Part shown: positions 27,116-36,818 of the stretch, one piece after another
Layout of the letters: each line of letters starts with the position of its first letter
How positions within the stretch are numbered: position 1 is the stretch's first letter
DNA from: Pseudomonadota bacterium
GTDB taxonomy: Bacteria; Pseudomonadota; Gammaproteobacteria; Steroidobacterales; Steroidobacteraceae
Direction: 5' to 3'
Assembly: GCA_016713725.1 (NCBI GenBank)
Contig: JADJOO010000013.1
Coordinates: 73,693-137,692, forward strand
DNA: 64,000 nt
Made by a program: the position numbers and the translations under genes
The notes under the pieces: generated by a model
Seen by the model: only the letters and a program-made list of their open reading frames with translations
What the model was told of the DNA's origin: nothing
The model's database searches: none

Positions 27116-28860
27116 ATGACTACGAATACATCCCTGCGCGATTGGGTTGAGCAGACTGCGAAACTGACGCGACCCGACCGCATCCACTGGTGCAACGGCT
27201 CGGACATCGAGCGCGACGAACTCGTCCAGCAGATGCTCGGCACCGGTGACCTGATCGAACTGAACCAGGCAACCTTCCCCAAGTGCTACCTGCACCGTTC
27301 CAACCCGTCGGACGTCGCACGCGTCGAGCACCTCACCTTCATCTGCACGCCGGAGAAGGAAGACGCCGGCCCCAACAACAACTGGATGGACCCGGCGGCC
27401 GCGCATGCCCGGATCGATGCGCTGTTCGCCGGCTGCATGCAGGGCCGCACGATGTACGTCGTGCCCTACTGCATGGGCCCGATCAACTCGCCACACGCGC
27501 GCTGCGGCGTCGAGATCACCGACAGCCCCTACGTCGTGCTCAACATGCGGATCATGACGCGCATGGGCACGCCGGCGCTGCAGCGCATCGAGCAGGACGG
27601 CACCTTCGTCAAGGGCCTGCACTCGATCGGCGATCTCGATCCCGACAAGCGCTTCATCATGCATTTCCCCGAGGAACTCTCGATCAAGAGCATCGGTTCG
27701 GGCTATGGCGGCAACGCGCTGCTCGGCAAGAAATGCCATGCCCTGCGCATCGCAAGCTTCCAGGCGCGCTGAAGGCTGGCTTGCCGAGCACATGCTGATC
27801 GTCGGCATGGAGAATCCGCGCGGCGAGGTGCACTACATCCTGGGAGCCTTCCCGTCCGCCTGCGGCAAGACCAACCTCGGCATGCTGATCCCGCCCGACA
27901 CGATGCCGGGCTGGAAGGTCTGGACGATCGGCGAGGACATCGCCTGGCTGCACGTTGGCAGTGACGGCCGACTGCGCGCGATCAATCCGGAAGCCGGTTT
28001 CTTCGGCGTGGTGCCGGGCACCAGCCCGAAGACCAACCGCAATGCCTACGAGATGATCCACCACGACACGATCTTCACGAACGTCGCGCTGACCGCCGAC
28101 AACGAGCCGTGGTGGGAAGGCCGCACTTCGGGCACGCCGGTCATTGACTGGCAGGGCAAGCCGTACGACAAGGCCACGGCAACGACGCCCGCCGCGCACC
28201 CGAACTCGCGATTCACGGTCTCGGCCAAGCAGAACCCGGCGTACTCGCACCTGATGGAGCACCCGGAAGGCGTGCCGATCTCTGCGATCCTCTTCGGCGG
28301 CCGCCGCCGCGAAGTGGCCCCGCTGGTGTACGAGGCCCGCGACTGGACGCACGGCGTCATGATCGGCGCCGGCATGGCGTCTGAAACGACCGCCGCGGCC
28401 GTCGGCAAGGTCGGCGTGGTGCGTCGTGATTCGATGGCGATGAAGCCGTTCTGCGGTTACAACTTCGCCGACTACTGGTCGCACTGGCTGAGCTTCGAGG
28501 GCCGCGCGAAGCAGTTGCCTAAGGTCTATCACGTCAACTGGTTCCGCCAGGACAAGGACGGCAAGTTCCTGTGGCCGGGATTCGGCGACAACCTGCGCGT
28601 GCTGTCCTGGATCGTCGATCGTTGCGAAGGACGCGCGCAGGCGAAGGAAACGCCGATCGGCTTCCTGCCGCGTCCCGGAGGATATCGACCTCAAGGGCAT
28701 CAAGCTGAGCGACGACGCCCTGCAGCAGCTGATGAACATCGATTCGGCCGCCTGGCACGCGGAGATCGACGACATCGGCCAGTACCTCGACAGCTACGGC
28801 GCGCGGATGCCGCAGCAGCTCAGGGACAAGTACCAGCAGGTGAAGCAGGCGCTCGGCTGA
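27116..28860 (+). CDS. pckG: Phosphoenolpyruvate carboxykinase (GTP), two frameshifts
   Basis: GTP-dependent PEPCK, which converts oxaloacetate to PEP for gluconeogenesis. Diagnostic segments are present: IHWCNGSD, GSGYGGNALLGKKCHALRIA, the P-loop AFPSACGKTNLGML with the reactive Cys, kinase-type WTIGEDIAWLHVG, and FLWPGFGDNLRVLSWIVDRC. The first break at about 27770 looks like a missing GC pair in GCGCGC (FQARAEGWLAEH expected). The second at about 28677 is an extra G (FLPRPEDIDLKGIKLSD expected). With both corrected the protein has about 580 residues and ends QVKQALG at 28860. ATG 27116 is used, with AAGG upstream. Confidence 0.93.
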
Positions 28861-28880
28861 CGCGCGCTGGCTGGGGCGCG

Positions 28881-29049
28881 AGGGGGGGGGATAGGGGATG
28901 GAGGGTTAGTCGGAGGTGCTGTTGCAGCCTGAAATATCGGCTCAGTACTTGCGGCGGGCGATGAATTGTCGGTTTGATGCGAACCTCCGACTAACCCTAA
29001 CCCTAACCTAACCCCTACCTCCAACCCCCTATCCCCTATCCCCTCCCCG
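28881..29049. repeat. Dispersed repeat copy B with heptamer-like C-rich arm
   Basis: TTAGTCGGAGGT (28906-28917) and its exact inverse ACCTCCGACTAA (28983-28994) enclose a 65-bp core. The left arm is G-rich (GGATAGGGGATGGAGGG). The right arm is C-rich with CTAACCC and CCCCTAT periodicities (28995-29045). Together they form a long imperfect palindrome. It lies between pckG and the cyclase gene and is related to copy A at 11294-11415. Confidence 0.65.
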
Positions 29050-29958
29050 TCAGTCCTCGACCGAAAAGCGAATGACGTCCGCGGCATTCGGATCCGGCAG
29101 TTTCCCGAGTCCGATGCACCCCTCGCCCTGCAGCGTGACCGAGTCCCGCCGCACGAACGACTCCTTGCCGTCCGCATTCAGCACGAACGTGCCGTTCGTG
29201 CTCTGGTCCACCAGCAGGAAACGGCCGCGCACCAGCTCGATCCTGGCGTGCAGGCGCGAGATCAGCGTGCCCTTCTGCACGACGCTGTTCTCCTCGGCCC
29301 GGCCCATCGTGATTTCGTTGCGGGTGTCATCGAGCACGATCTCGCGGTCGAGGTACCGGACACGAACACGCCGTGCGCCGTGCATGCCGCCCATCGCGAT
29401 CGAGGGCAGCATGCTGGTCGCGTCTTCCTGCTGCCAGAGGACCTCGTAGAGTTCCATTTCCTCATTGAGGCCACGCAGCGACGTGATGTCCACTCGACGC
29501 GAAACCGCGCGCCACTCCGGTGAGCAGCGGCGGACCGAATCGGCCGAAAGAATGATCTGCCCGGCCTTGGCCTGGCTGGTCATGCGGTTCGCCGTGTGCA
29601 CCGACGCGCCGAAGATATCCTTGTTCTCGAGCACGACCGGCCCGAAGTGGCAGCCTATGCGGATTGCCACATGCTGGCCCTGCACCATGAGCTCGGGTCG
29701 CGCGCCGATGTCCTGCTGCATCTCGCCACCGGCGTTAACGGCGTCATCGACGGTGGGAAAGATCGCGAGGATCTCGTCGCCGATGGTCTTGATGACGGTG
29801 CCACGGTTACGCCCGGTCGCGTCGCGCATGATTTCGACACAGAGCTGGATCAGCTCGCGCGCACGCTGGTCGCCGAGCTGCTCGTACAGGCGAGTGCTGC
29901 CCACGACGTCGGCGAAGAGGACGGCGACTTCCGTCTCGGTGCTGGTCACGCCCGGCAA
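29050..29958 (-). CDS. Class III adenylate/guanylate cyclase with C-terminal FHA domain
   Basis: A 302-residue cytoplasmic protein. Residues 10-180 are a class III nucleotide cyclase homology domain, with metal-binding Asp in LFADVVGSTRLYEQLGD, a second Asp in KTIGDEILAIFP and GCHFGPVVLENKDIFGASVH. Residues 215-300 are an FHA phosphothreonine-binding domain (ITMGRAEENSVVQKGTLISR, LLVDQSTNGTFVL). The arrangement implies that a Ser/Thr kinase signal is coupled to cNMP synthesis or recruitment. Whether the enzyme makes cAMP or cGMP is not evident. Monocistronic, with GTG/ATG-type start ambiguity. Confidence 0.85.
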   Translation of the reverse strand: MPGVTSTETEVAVLFADVVGSTRLYEQLGDQRARELIQLCVEIMRDATGRNRGTVIKTIGDEILAIFPTVDDAVNAGGEMQQDIGARPELMVQGQHVAIRIGCHFGPVVLENKDIFGASVHTANRMTSQAKAGQIILSADSVRRCSPEWRAVSRRVDITSLRGLNEEMELYEVLWQQEDATSMLPSIAMGGMHGARRVRVRYLDREIVLDDTRNEITMGRAEENSVVQKGTLISRLHARIELVRGRFLLVDQSTNGTFVLNADGKESFVRRDSVTLQGEGCIGLGKLPDPNAADVIRFSVED

Positions 29959-30072
29959 AACCCCTGGACGCCCGGTAGCGGGCAGATTGAACTGGATCGA
30001 CTTTACATTATAGCGGGTGTCGCCCGTCGCGCCGTGCCTGCCCGTGCGACCGGGACGACGCCCGGATGACCG

Positions 30073-31056
30073 CTAGGCAGCGTCCCGGAACATCCTCAGG
30101 GAATCCCGCAGCACTTCCGGGCCCGCACCGGGCTGTATCGCGTGCTCCGTGAGGTAGCGGCGCCACGCGCGGGCGTTTGGCAGGCCCGCAAAGAGGCCGT
30201 GGATGTGGCGCAGCATGAGCGGCAGGCGATGGCCCTCCGCCAGCATGCGCTCGACGTAGTCGGCATAGCGATCCACCACCTGCTCACGCGACGGCGGCAC
30301 GAAGCCGGGGCCGAGAAATTGCGCGTCGAGTTCGGCGAGCAGATAGGGCTCGTGGTAGACCTGCCGGCCGATCATCACGCCGTCGAACTTCGGCAACCAC
30401 TCGCGGACCTGCGGCACGGTCCTGATGCCGCCGTTCAGGATCACCGTAAGTTCCGGGTGCTCGCGCTTGAGCCGCTCCGGCACGTCGTAGCGCAGCGGCG
30501 GGATCTCGCGGTTTTCCTTCGGCGTGAGGCCCTGCAGGATGGCGTTGCGTGCGTGCACGACGAACACGTCGACGCCCGCCTTGCGTACGGCCAGTACGAA
30601 CCACTCGAAGAAGCCATAGTCCTCGAGCTCGTCGATGCCGATCCGGCATTTCACGGTGACGGGGACGCTGACGGCTTCGCGCATGGCGATCATGCACTGC
30701 GCGACGATCTCGGGCTCCGCCATCAGGCAAGCGCCAAAACGGCCGCTCTGCACGCGATCGCTCGGGCAACCGACATTGAGGTTGATCTCATGGTAACCGT
30801 ACTGCTCGCCGAGCTTCGCTGCACGGGCGAGAAGCTCAGGATCGGACCCGCCCAGCTGCAACGCGACGGGGTGCTCGAAGTGGTCGAACCCCAGCAGGCG
30901 ATCGAGGTGGCCATGGACCAGCGCATGCGCCGTCACCATCTCCGTGTAGAGCAGCGAACGCGGACTCAGCAGGCGCAGCAGGTAACGGCAGTGGCGGTCC
31001 GTGTAGTCCATCATCGGGGCGACGGAGACGCGCCGATCGAGCACTCGTGCCGTCAT
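30073..31056 (-). CDS. dusA: tRNA-dihydrouridine(20/20a) synthase DusA
   Basis: A 327-residue FMN-dependent enzyme that reduces U20/U20a in tRNA. Key segments are VSVAPMMDYTDRHCRYLLRL at the N-terminus, NLNVGCPSDRVQSGRFGACL with the catalytic Cys in GCPSDRVQ, VTVKCRIGID, FVVHARNA and ILNGGIRT, which assign it to DusA rather than DusB/C. The ATG at 31056 overlaps the TGA of the upstream ligase gene (ATGA), so translation is coupled. Confidence 0.92.
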   Translation of the reverse strand: MTARVLDRRVSVAPMMDYTDRHCRYLLRLLSPRSLLYTEMVTAHALVHGHLDRLLGFDHFEHPVALQLGGSDPELLARAAKLGEQYGYHEINLNVGCPSDRVQSGRFGACLMAEPEIVAQCMIAMREAVSVPVTVKCRIGIDELEDYGFFEWFVLAVRKAGVDVFVVHARNAILQGLTPKENREIPPLRYDVPERLKREHPELTVILNGGIRTVPQVREWLPKFDGVMIGRQVYHEPYLLAELDAQFLGPGFVPPSREQVVDRYADYVERMLAEGHRLPLMLRHIHGLFAGLPNARAWRRYLTEHAIQPGAGPEVLRDSLRMFRDAA

Positions 31057-32183
31057 CGCGCCGCCTCCTCCACCAGCCAGTCCACCACCGCGCTGAACGC
31101 CTCCTGCTGGTCGGCGCCGGACTGCAGCGCGCGCTCGAAAATCCTGAGCTGTCGATGCGCGCTGGTGCCGCGGCCGAGTATCTCGCGCAGGCCTGCAATC
31201 TCGGGCAGGCAGCCGAGCTCGATCGCGTCCTCGCGCAGCAGCTCGATGATCTCCTCCACCAGCTGCGCAAATGGAACGATGCGCTGACGGCCGAGGTCGA
31301 GCAGGCCCGCATCGCAGGAATACCGCATCGCGCGCCAGCGGTTTTCGCCGATCAGCAATTCCGGGTACGGGCGCCACTGCTGGTTGTCACGACGCAGGCG
31401 ATACAGCTTGCGCATCAGGCACAGGTTGAGCGCTGCAAGCCGCACTGAATCCTCGAGGGAGGTGCAGGAGTCCATCACGCGCGTCTCGAGCGTGGGGTAT
31501 CGCGCGCTCGGCCGCAGATCCCACCAGATCCGCGACGTGTCGGCGAGGATACCGGTTTCGATCAACATGTCGGTGTGGCGGCGATACTCGTTCCAGCTCG
31601 CGAACTTCTCGGGCAGCCCGGTGCGCGGTATGCCGTTGAAGATCATCAGGCGGAACGACATCAGGCCAGTGCGCTCCCCTTCCCAGAATGGCGAGCTGCA
31701 CGAAAGCGCCAGCAGATGCGGCAGGAAATAGCTGACCTGGTTCATCAGGTCGATGCGCAGCTCGTCGTCGTCGATGCCGACATGCACGTGCATGCCGCAG
31801 ATCATCATGCGACGCGCCACGCCCTGCATTTCCTCGAGCAGCGCGACGTAGCGCTCCTTGTCGGTGCGCTGCTGCTTGGACGACAGCGAGAACGGATGGC
31901 TCGCCGATGCGATCGGCGCGAGCCCGAACCTGGCGGATTCCTCGACCACGGCGCGTCGCAGTTCGACCAGCGACGCGCGCACCTCGCCGATCGTGCGACA
32001 CACCGGCGTGGCGACTTCGATCTGCGAGCGCAGGAACTCCGGAAACGCGCGACCCTCGGTGCGGTCGTGCAGCGCCGAGAACAACCCGGCCGGCGGATCG
32101 TTCGCGACCGCGCGGGTGTCGACGTCGACCAGGAGGTATTCCTCCTCGACGCCGATGGTGAACGGCGGCGCGTGATCAGGCAC
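31053..32183 (-). CDS. GCS2-family carboxylate-amine ligase (YbdK-like)
   Basis: A 376-residue member of the glutamate-cysteine ligase 2 family. The signatures FTIGVEEEYLLVD, MMICGMHVHVGIDDDELRID and RIWWDLRPSARYPTLETRVMD supply the ATP/Mg and substrate sites. Family members have weak gamma-glutamylcysteine ligase activity and unknown natural substrates. It is embedded between an N-formylglutamate amidohydrolase-like gene (8-bp overlap) and dusA (4-bp overlap), forming one translational unit. Confidence 0.88.
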   Translation of the reverse strand: MPDHAPPFTIGVEEEYLLVDVDTRAVANDPPAGLFSALHDRTEGRAFPEFLRSQIEVATPVCRTIGEVRASLVELRRAVVEESARFGLAPIASASHPFSLSSKQQRTDKERYVALLEEMQGVARRMMICGMHVHVGIDDDELRIDLMNQVSYFLPHLLALSCSSPFWEGERTGLMSFRLMIFNGIPRTGLPEKFASWNEYRRHTDMLIETGILADTSRIWWDLRPSARYPTLETRVMDSCTSLEDSVRLAALNLCLMRKLYRLRRDNQQWRPYPELLIGENRWRAMRYSCDAGLLDLGRQRIVPFAQLVEEIIELLREDAIELGCLPEIAGLREILGRGTSAHRQLRIFERALQSGADQQEAFSAVVDWLVEEAAR

Positions 32184-33006
32184 GGGGCGCCACCTTCGCG
32201 AGTAGCTGCAACGACTGCGGCTCGGCCAGGATGTCGCCGATGATGCGTGCCAACAGGCGCACCCACCGCTCGATGCCCGCGGGTGAGCTCAGCAGGTCCT
32301 GCCGCACTTCGATACAGACATGGGGCAGGCCGTGCGCCTTGGCATGGTGGTCGATCGTGTAATTGGCCGGGTGCTTGCCACTGTATGGCTCGTTGTCACC
32401 GATCACGAGCCCCCTCTGCGCCCTGAGACGGCGCAGCAGTCGCTGCGCGTTGGCCTCGTCACGGTCCCACAGCACGCCCGCGTGCCAGGGTCGCGCGATG
32501 CCCGCGAGGGTCGGCGAAAAACTGTGCACGGCGACCAGCAGCGGCACCGCGCCGCGGCTCCGGAACCCACCCACCATGGCCTCGATGCATTCGTGGTATG
32601 GATCGAAAAAGGACGCGAGACGCACGCGGCGGTCGTCATCGGTCAGATGCTGGTTGCCGGGGATGATCCAGCCGTCGCTTTCCTTACGGAAGGCCTCCTC
32701 GTCGTCCGGAGAGCGATTGCAGTCCACGACCAGGCGCGAGTAGCCCGCCAGCACCGCCGGGGCGCCCAGCGCGTGGGCAAGGCCCCTGGCGAGTTCCCCG
32801 GCCCCGATGTCCCAGGCGATGTGCTGCCAGCTGGGCAGCTCGGGCAGTCCGAGCCGGTCCAGTGCGTGCGGGAACGCCCGGCTGGCATGGTCGCAGAACA
32901 CGAGCACCGGTGCCGGCCCATGCTCCTCCAGTACGACGAACGGCGCTGGGTCGTCCCGGCTGGACAGGGGCGCGGTGGCTGGCGTCTTGGGCTGCGTGGC
33001 ATTCAT
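32176..33006 (-). CDS. N-formylglutamate amidohydrolase-like protein
   Basis: A 276-residue zinc hydrolase-like protein of the FGase family (VLVFCDHASRAFP, DIGAGELARGLAHAL, VDCNRSPDDEEAF, VAVHSFSPTLAG, IDHHAKAHGLPHVCIEVRQD). HutG-type FGase works in histidine degradation, but there are no hut genes here. The overlap with a GCS2 ligase instead suggests hydrolysis of an N-acyl or gamma-glutamyl compound made by that ligase. It is first in the three-gene unit. Confidence 0.85.
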   Translation of the reverse strand: MNATQPKTPATAPLSSRDDPAPFVVLEEHGPAPVLVFCDHASRAFPHALDRLGLPELPSWQHIAWDIGAGELARGLAHALGAPAVLAGYSRLVVDCNRSPDDEEAFRKESDGWIIPGNQHLTDDDRRVRLASFFDPYHECIEAMVGGFRSRGAVPLLVAVHSFSPTLAGIARPWHAGVLWDRDEANAQRLLRRLRAQRGLVIGDNEPYSGKHPANYTIDHHAKAHGLPHVCIEVRQDLLSSPAGIERWVRLLARIIGDILAEPQSLQLLAKVAPRA

Positions 33007-33139
33007 CGGGCACGAAGTTTACACGGCCTCCTGTCCCCCCTCCCGCTGCTGCAGGGGAGGGTCGCGGAAGGCCCGCCAATCAGCCGCCCAACCGGCGGAC
33101 AGCCGACTTATCCCTTCGTCCTCGGCGAGGTCAAAAGAG

Positions 33140-33153
33140 GTGACGCCCGTCAC
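33140..33153. promoter_or_regulatory. Palindrome upstream of the GGDEF/EAL gene
   Basis: GTGACG-CC-CGTCAC is a perfect inverted repeat about 70 bp before the start of the GGDEF/EAL gene. It could be an operator in this divergent promoter region. Confidence 0.3.
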
Positions 33154-33224
33154 AACAGGTGCGTCCAATACGGTCATAACATTCGGCGGTGCCCGTCCGT
33201 GCGGGTGGAGGGTTGTTGCGTTCC

Positions 33225-36200
33225 ATGAGCTTGCACCCGCTACTGAAGCAGCAGTTCGACGAGTCCCGCGAGGAAGGCGGGCCTCTCGACTTGCGCAAGC
33301 TCCTGCATGCCATCAGCGACGCGTACGCGGAATGGGACGAGGAACGCAACGGCGTCGTGCGTTCGATGCGGCTGCTGGCGGACGAGACCAGCGCGTTTAC
33401 GCGCGAAGTGCGCGAGAGCGCAGCGGCGCAATTGCAAGTCATTCTCGATCACGTCAAGGACGCGATCATCACCGTCGACCAGACCGGCCGCATCGAAACG
33501 CTGAACACGACCGGCGAGCGGGTCTTCGGTTATGGCGAACAGGACGTTCGTGGCAAAAAGCTCGATCTCCTGATTCCATCCCTGGCGGGTCGCCCCCGCA
33601 TCGTCGAGACACTCGAAGAACTGGCGGCGTCGGTCGAGAACACCCAGGCCGACCTCAAGCCAATCGAGACCCGGGGCCGGCACCGCAATGGCAACTTGTT
33701 CGACGCCGAAATCGGCGTGAGCAAGGTGCGGCTCGACAGCCGCGAGCTCTTCGTCGTCTGCATGCGTGAAACCACCGCACGTAAAGCATCGGAAGCGGCG
33801 ATCCGCGAGAGCGAAGCCCGCTATCGAACGCTGGTCGAGAACGCGCCGGAGGCCATCGTCGTGCTCGACATGGATGCCGGCCGATTCGTCGAGTGCAACG
33901 AAAACGCCATACGCTTCTTCAAGATGACGCGCGATGAACTGCTGGCGGTCGGTCCGGAGCAGATCAGCCCCCCGACCCAGCAGGATGGCTCACCTTCTTT
34001 CGGCGTCGCCCGTGGCTACCTGGATCGCGCGCTCGCCGGCGACGCGCCGGGTTTCGAATGGCTGCACCGCGACGCACTCGGGCACGACATTCCCTGCGAA
34101 GTCCGCCTGGTGCGCCTGCCCTCCTCGGGCAGGCGTCTCATTCGCGGCAGCATCATCGACATCACCGAGCGCAAGCGCAGCGAACTGCTGGCGGCAGGCG
34201 ACCGGCGCGTCTTCGAAAGAATCACGGGCAACGCCGACCTGACCGCCACGCTCGAAGCCATCACGGAGACTGCCGAGAAGGTCACCCCGGACGCGTTCTG
34301 CACGGTATCGGTCTACGAAGCCGAGACCAACACGCTGCATCACGTGGCCGGAATGCGCCTGCCGCAGGACTACCTGAACGCGAAGCGGCGCCTCGAGATC
34401 GGCCCGCGCAACGGTTCGTGCGCCGCCGCGATCTTCCTGCACCGCCAGGTAATCGTTGCAGAGATCACGCGCGACGCGCTCTGGGAGCACCTGCGCGCGC
34501 CGGCCGTCCAAGCCGGGCTGCGGGCCTGCTGGTCGACGCCGGTCTGCGCATCGGACGGCCGCATGCTCGGCACGGTCGCGCTGTATTTCAAGCAGCCGCG
34601 CAGTCCCCTCGGCCGCGACTTCGAATTGATGGGTCGGCTGACGGCGCTCGCGGCAATCGCCATCGAGCGCAAACGGTCCGAGGAAGCGCTGCGCCACAGC
34701 GAAGCGCAGTACCGCAGCCTGTTCGAGAATGTCATCGAAGGCGTGTACCGCTCGACCATGAAGGGCCGCTTCGAAGCAGTGAACCCGGCGCTGGCGCACA
34801 TGCTCGGTTACGACACCGTCGAAGACCTGCAGACAGTCCCGGACATGGCCGCGTTGTTCACGGACTCGACCGAGCGCGACCACGTCATCTCGACCCTGCA
34901 CCGCGATGGCGTCATCCGCGAAGCGGAATGCCAGCTGCGGCGCCGCGACGGCACCCAGGTCACGGTGCTGATCAATGCGCGCGCCATCCGCGGCGAGGCG
35001 GCCGAGATCGCGGGCTACGAGGGCACGATCACCGACATCACCGTGCGCAAGCGCGCGGAATTGCAGCTGTACGAGGAGAAGGAAAAAGCGCAGGTCACGC
35101 TGCAGTCGATCGGCGACGCAGTCATCACGACCGACGCCGACGGGCGCGTCGAATACCTGAATCAGGTGGCGGAAGAACTCACTGGCTGGGATTCGCAGGA
35201 AGCCCAAGGCCGACCCATCGCCGAAGTGTTCCATGTCATCTCGGAGACCACGCGCCAGCCGGCCGACAGCCCGATCACCCGCTGCCTGCGCGAAGGTCGC
35301 ATGGTCGAGATGACCGAGCCGTCACTGCTGGTGAACCGTCGCGGGCACGAAATCTCCATGCAGGACTCCGCCGCACCGATTCGCGACCGCGCCGGCCGGC
35401 TGATCGGCGTCGTCATGGTCTTCCACGACGTGAGCCAGGAACGCCGGCTGCAGCGCGCGCTCTCCTACCAGGCGACCCACGATGCCCTCACGGGCCTGAT
35501 CAATCGCCGCGAATTCGAACAGCGCATCAACGAGACCCTGCAGTCCTCGCGCTCCGATCGCGAGAGTCGCCACGTCGTGCTGTACATGGACCTGGACCAG
35601 TTCAAGGTGGTCAATGACACCTGTGGCCATCAGGCCGGCGACCGGCTGCTGAAGCAGGTGACGAGCGTCCTGCAGACGCGCATCCGCGCATCCGACACGC
35701 TCGCCCGGCTCGGCGGCGACGAATTCGGCGTGTTGCTGCTCGATTGCAGCCTCGACATGGCGCAGCGCATCGCCGAGGGTTTGCGCCAGGCCATCCGCGA
35801 TTTCCGTTTCGTCTGGCAGGACCGGATCATGAACGTCGGCGTCTCGATCGGCATCGCCGAAATGAGCGGCGACGCGGAAACCCTGTCGACGATCATGAGC
35901 GCCGCCGACGTGGCGTGCTACACGGCGAAGGAATCGGGCCGCAACCGCGTACACACCTACAACCACGGTCAAGCGCCCGAACGTCTGCGCGAGATGCAGT
36001 GGGTGTCGCGCATCAATCGCGCATGCGAGGAAGACCGACTGGAACTGTATTGCCAGCCGATCGTGGCGATCCGGGCCGGGACCGAGGCCTTCCGCCAGTT
36101 CGAACTGCTGCTGCGCATGCGCGACGAGGACGGCCAGCTCGTGCAGCCGGCGGAATTCATCCCGGCGGCGGAACGATTCAACCTCATGCCCTCCCTCGAC

Positions 36201-36818
36201 CGATGGGTCGTGCGGCAGGCATGCCAGCACCTTGCGCACAAGCGCTCCGACGACCTGTCGCGGGCGCCGTACACGATTACGATCAACGTCTCGACGACGA
36301 CGATCAACGACGAGCAGTTCCTCGATTACGTCATTGCCGAGATGGCCACTGCGGACTTGAGTCCCGGCGCGCTCTGCTTCGAGTTGACCGAAAACACGGC
36401 CATGTCGAGCCTCGCCGCGGCGACGCGCTTCATCCACGAGCTGCGCAAACGCAACTGCAAGTTCTCACTCGACGATTTCGGCAGCGGCCTCTCGTCGTTC
36501 CTGTTCCTGAAGAACCTGCCGGTGGACTACATCAAGATCGACGGCAGCTTTGTGCAGAACGTGGCGCAGGACGTCATCGATCGCAGCATGGTCGAGGCCA
36601 TTACCCAGATCGGCCGCACCATGGGCATCGCAACCATCGCCGAGCGCGTGGACTCCGCCGACGTGCTGAATCAACTCGCCGAACTCGGCGTGCAGTACGC
36701 GCAAGGTCATTTCATCGCCTCGCCGCAGCCGATCGCGGCGCTCGCCGCGCTCGTGGCCTCCGCGCCGGAAGCCGCGACGGCGCGGCCGGGCGGCGACGCC
36801 GACCTCAAGGTCGGCTGA
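33225..36818 (+). CDS. PAS-PAS-GAF-PAS-PAS-GGDEF-EAL c-di-GMP turnover protein
   Basis: A 1197-residue soluble sensor with no membrane segment. PAS modules lie at about 70-190, 200-320, 495-615 and 625-745, and a GAF domain at about 335-480. The diguanylate cyclase domain has an intact RLGGDEFGVLL active site (about residue 830) and an RASD inhibitory I-site exactly five residues before it. The EAL domain begins FELLLRM (EAL reads ELL, Glu kept) and retains ELTENTAM, DDFGSGLSSFLFLKNLPVDY and KIDGSF, so phosphodiesterase activity is plausible. ATG 33225 is preferred over 33189, with GGAGG upstream. Two c-di-GMP riboswitches lie 11-13 kb away. Confidence 0.93.
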   Translation: MSLHPLLKQQFDESREEGGPLDLRKLLHAISDAYAEWDEERNGVVRSMRLLADETSAFTREVRESAAAQLQVILDHVKDAIITVDQTGRIETLNTTGERVFGYGEQDVRGKKLDLLIPSLAGRPRIVETLEELAASVENTQADLKPIETRGRHRNGNLFDAEIGVSKVRLDSRELFVVCMRETTARKASEAAIRESEARYRTLVENAPEAIVVLDMDAGRFVECNENAIRFFKMTRDELLAVGPEQISPPTQQDGSPSFGVARGYLDRALAGDAPGFEWLHRDALGHDIPCEVRLVRLPSSGRRLIRGSIIDITERKRSELLAAGDRRVFERITGNADLTATLEAITETAEKVTPDAFCTVSVYEAETNTLHHVAGMRLPQDYLNAKRRLEIGPRNGSCAAAIFLHRQVIVAEITRDALWEHLRAPAVQAGLRACWSTPVCASDGRMLGTVALYFKQPRSPLGRDFELMGRLTALAAIAIERKRSEEALRHSEAQYRSLFENVIEGVYRSTMKGRFEAVNPALAHMLGYDTVEDLQTVPDMAALFTDSTERDHVISTLHRDGVIREAECQLRRRDGTQVTVLINARAIRGEAAEIAGYEGTITDITVRKRAELQLYEEKEKAQVTLQSIGDAVITTDADGRVEYLNQVAEELTGWDSQEAQGRPIAEVFHVISETTRQPADSPITRCLREGRMVEMTEPSLLVNRRGHEISMQDSAAPIRDRAGRLIGVVMVFHDVSQERRLQRALSYQATHDALTGLINRREFEQRINETLQSSRSDRESRHVVLYMDLDQFKVVNDTCGHQAGDRLLKQVTSVLQTRIRASDTLARLGGDEFGVLLLDCSLDMAQRIAEGLRQAIRDFRFVWQDRIMNVGVSIGIAEMSGDAETLSTIMSAADVACYTAKESGRNRVHTYNHGQAPERLREMQWVSRINRACEEDRLELYCQPIVAIRAGTEAFRQFELLLRMRDEDGQLVQPAEFIPAAERFNLMPSLDRWVVRQACQHLAHKRSDDLSRAPYTITINVSTTTINDEQFLDYVIAEMATADLSPGALCFELTENTAMSSLAAATRFIHELRKRNCKFSLDDFGSGLSSFLFLKNLPVDYIKIDGSFVQNVAQDVIDRSMVEAITQIGRTMGIATIAERVDSADVLNQLAELGVQYAQGHFIASPQPIAALAALVASAPEAATARPGGDADLKVG

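Noticed and set aside
28995..29030. CTAACCC-like repeats resembling telomeric DNA
   Set aside because: They are a short part of a bacterial quasi-repeat arm in copy B with variable period. The sequence is internal and flanked by normal genes.
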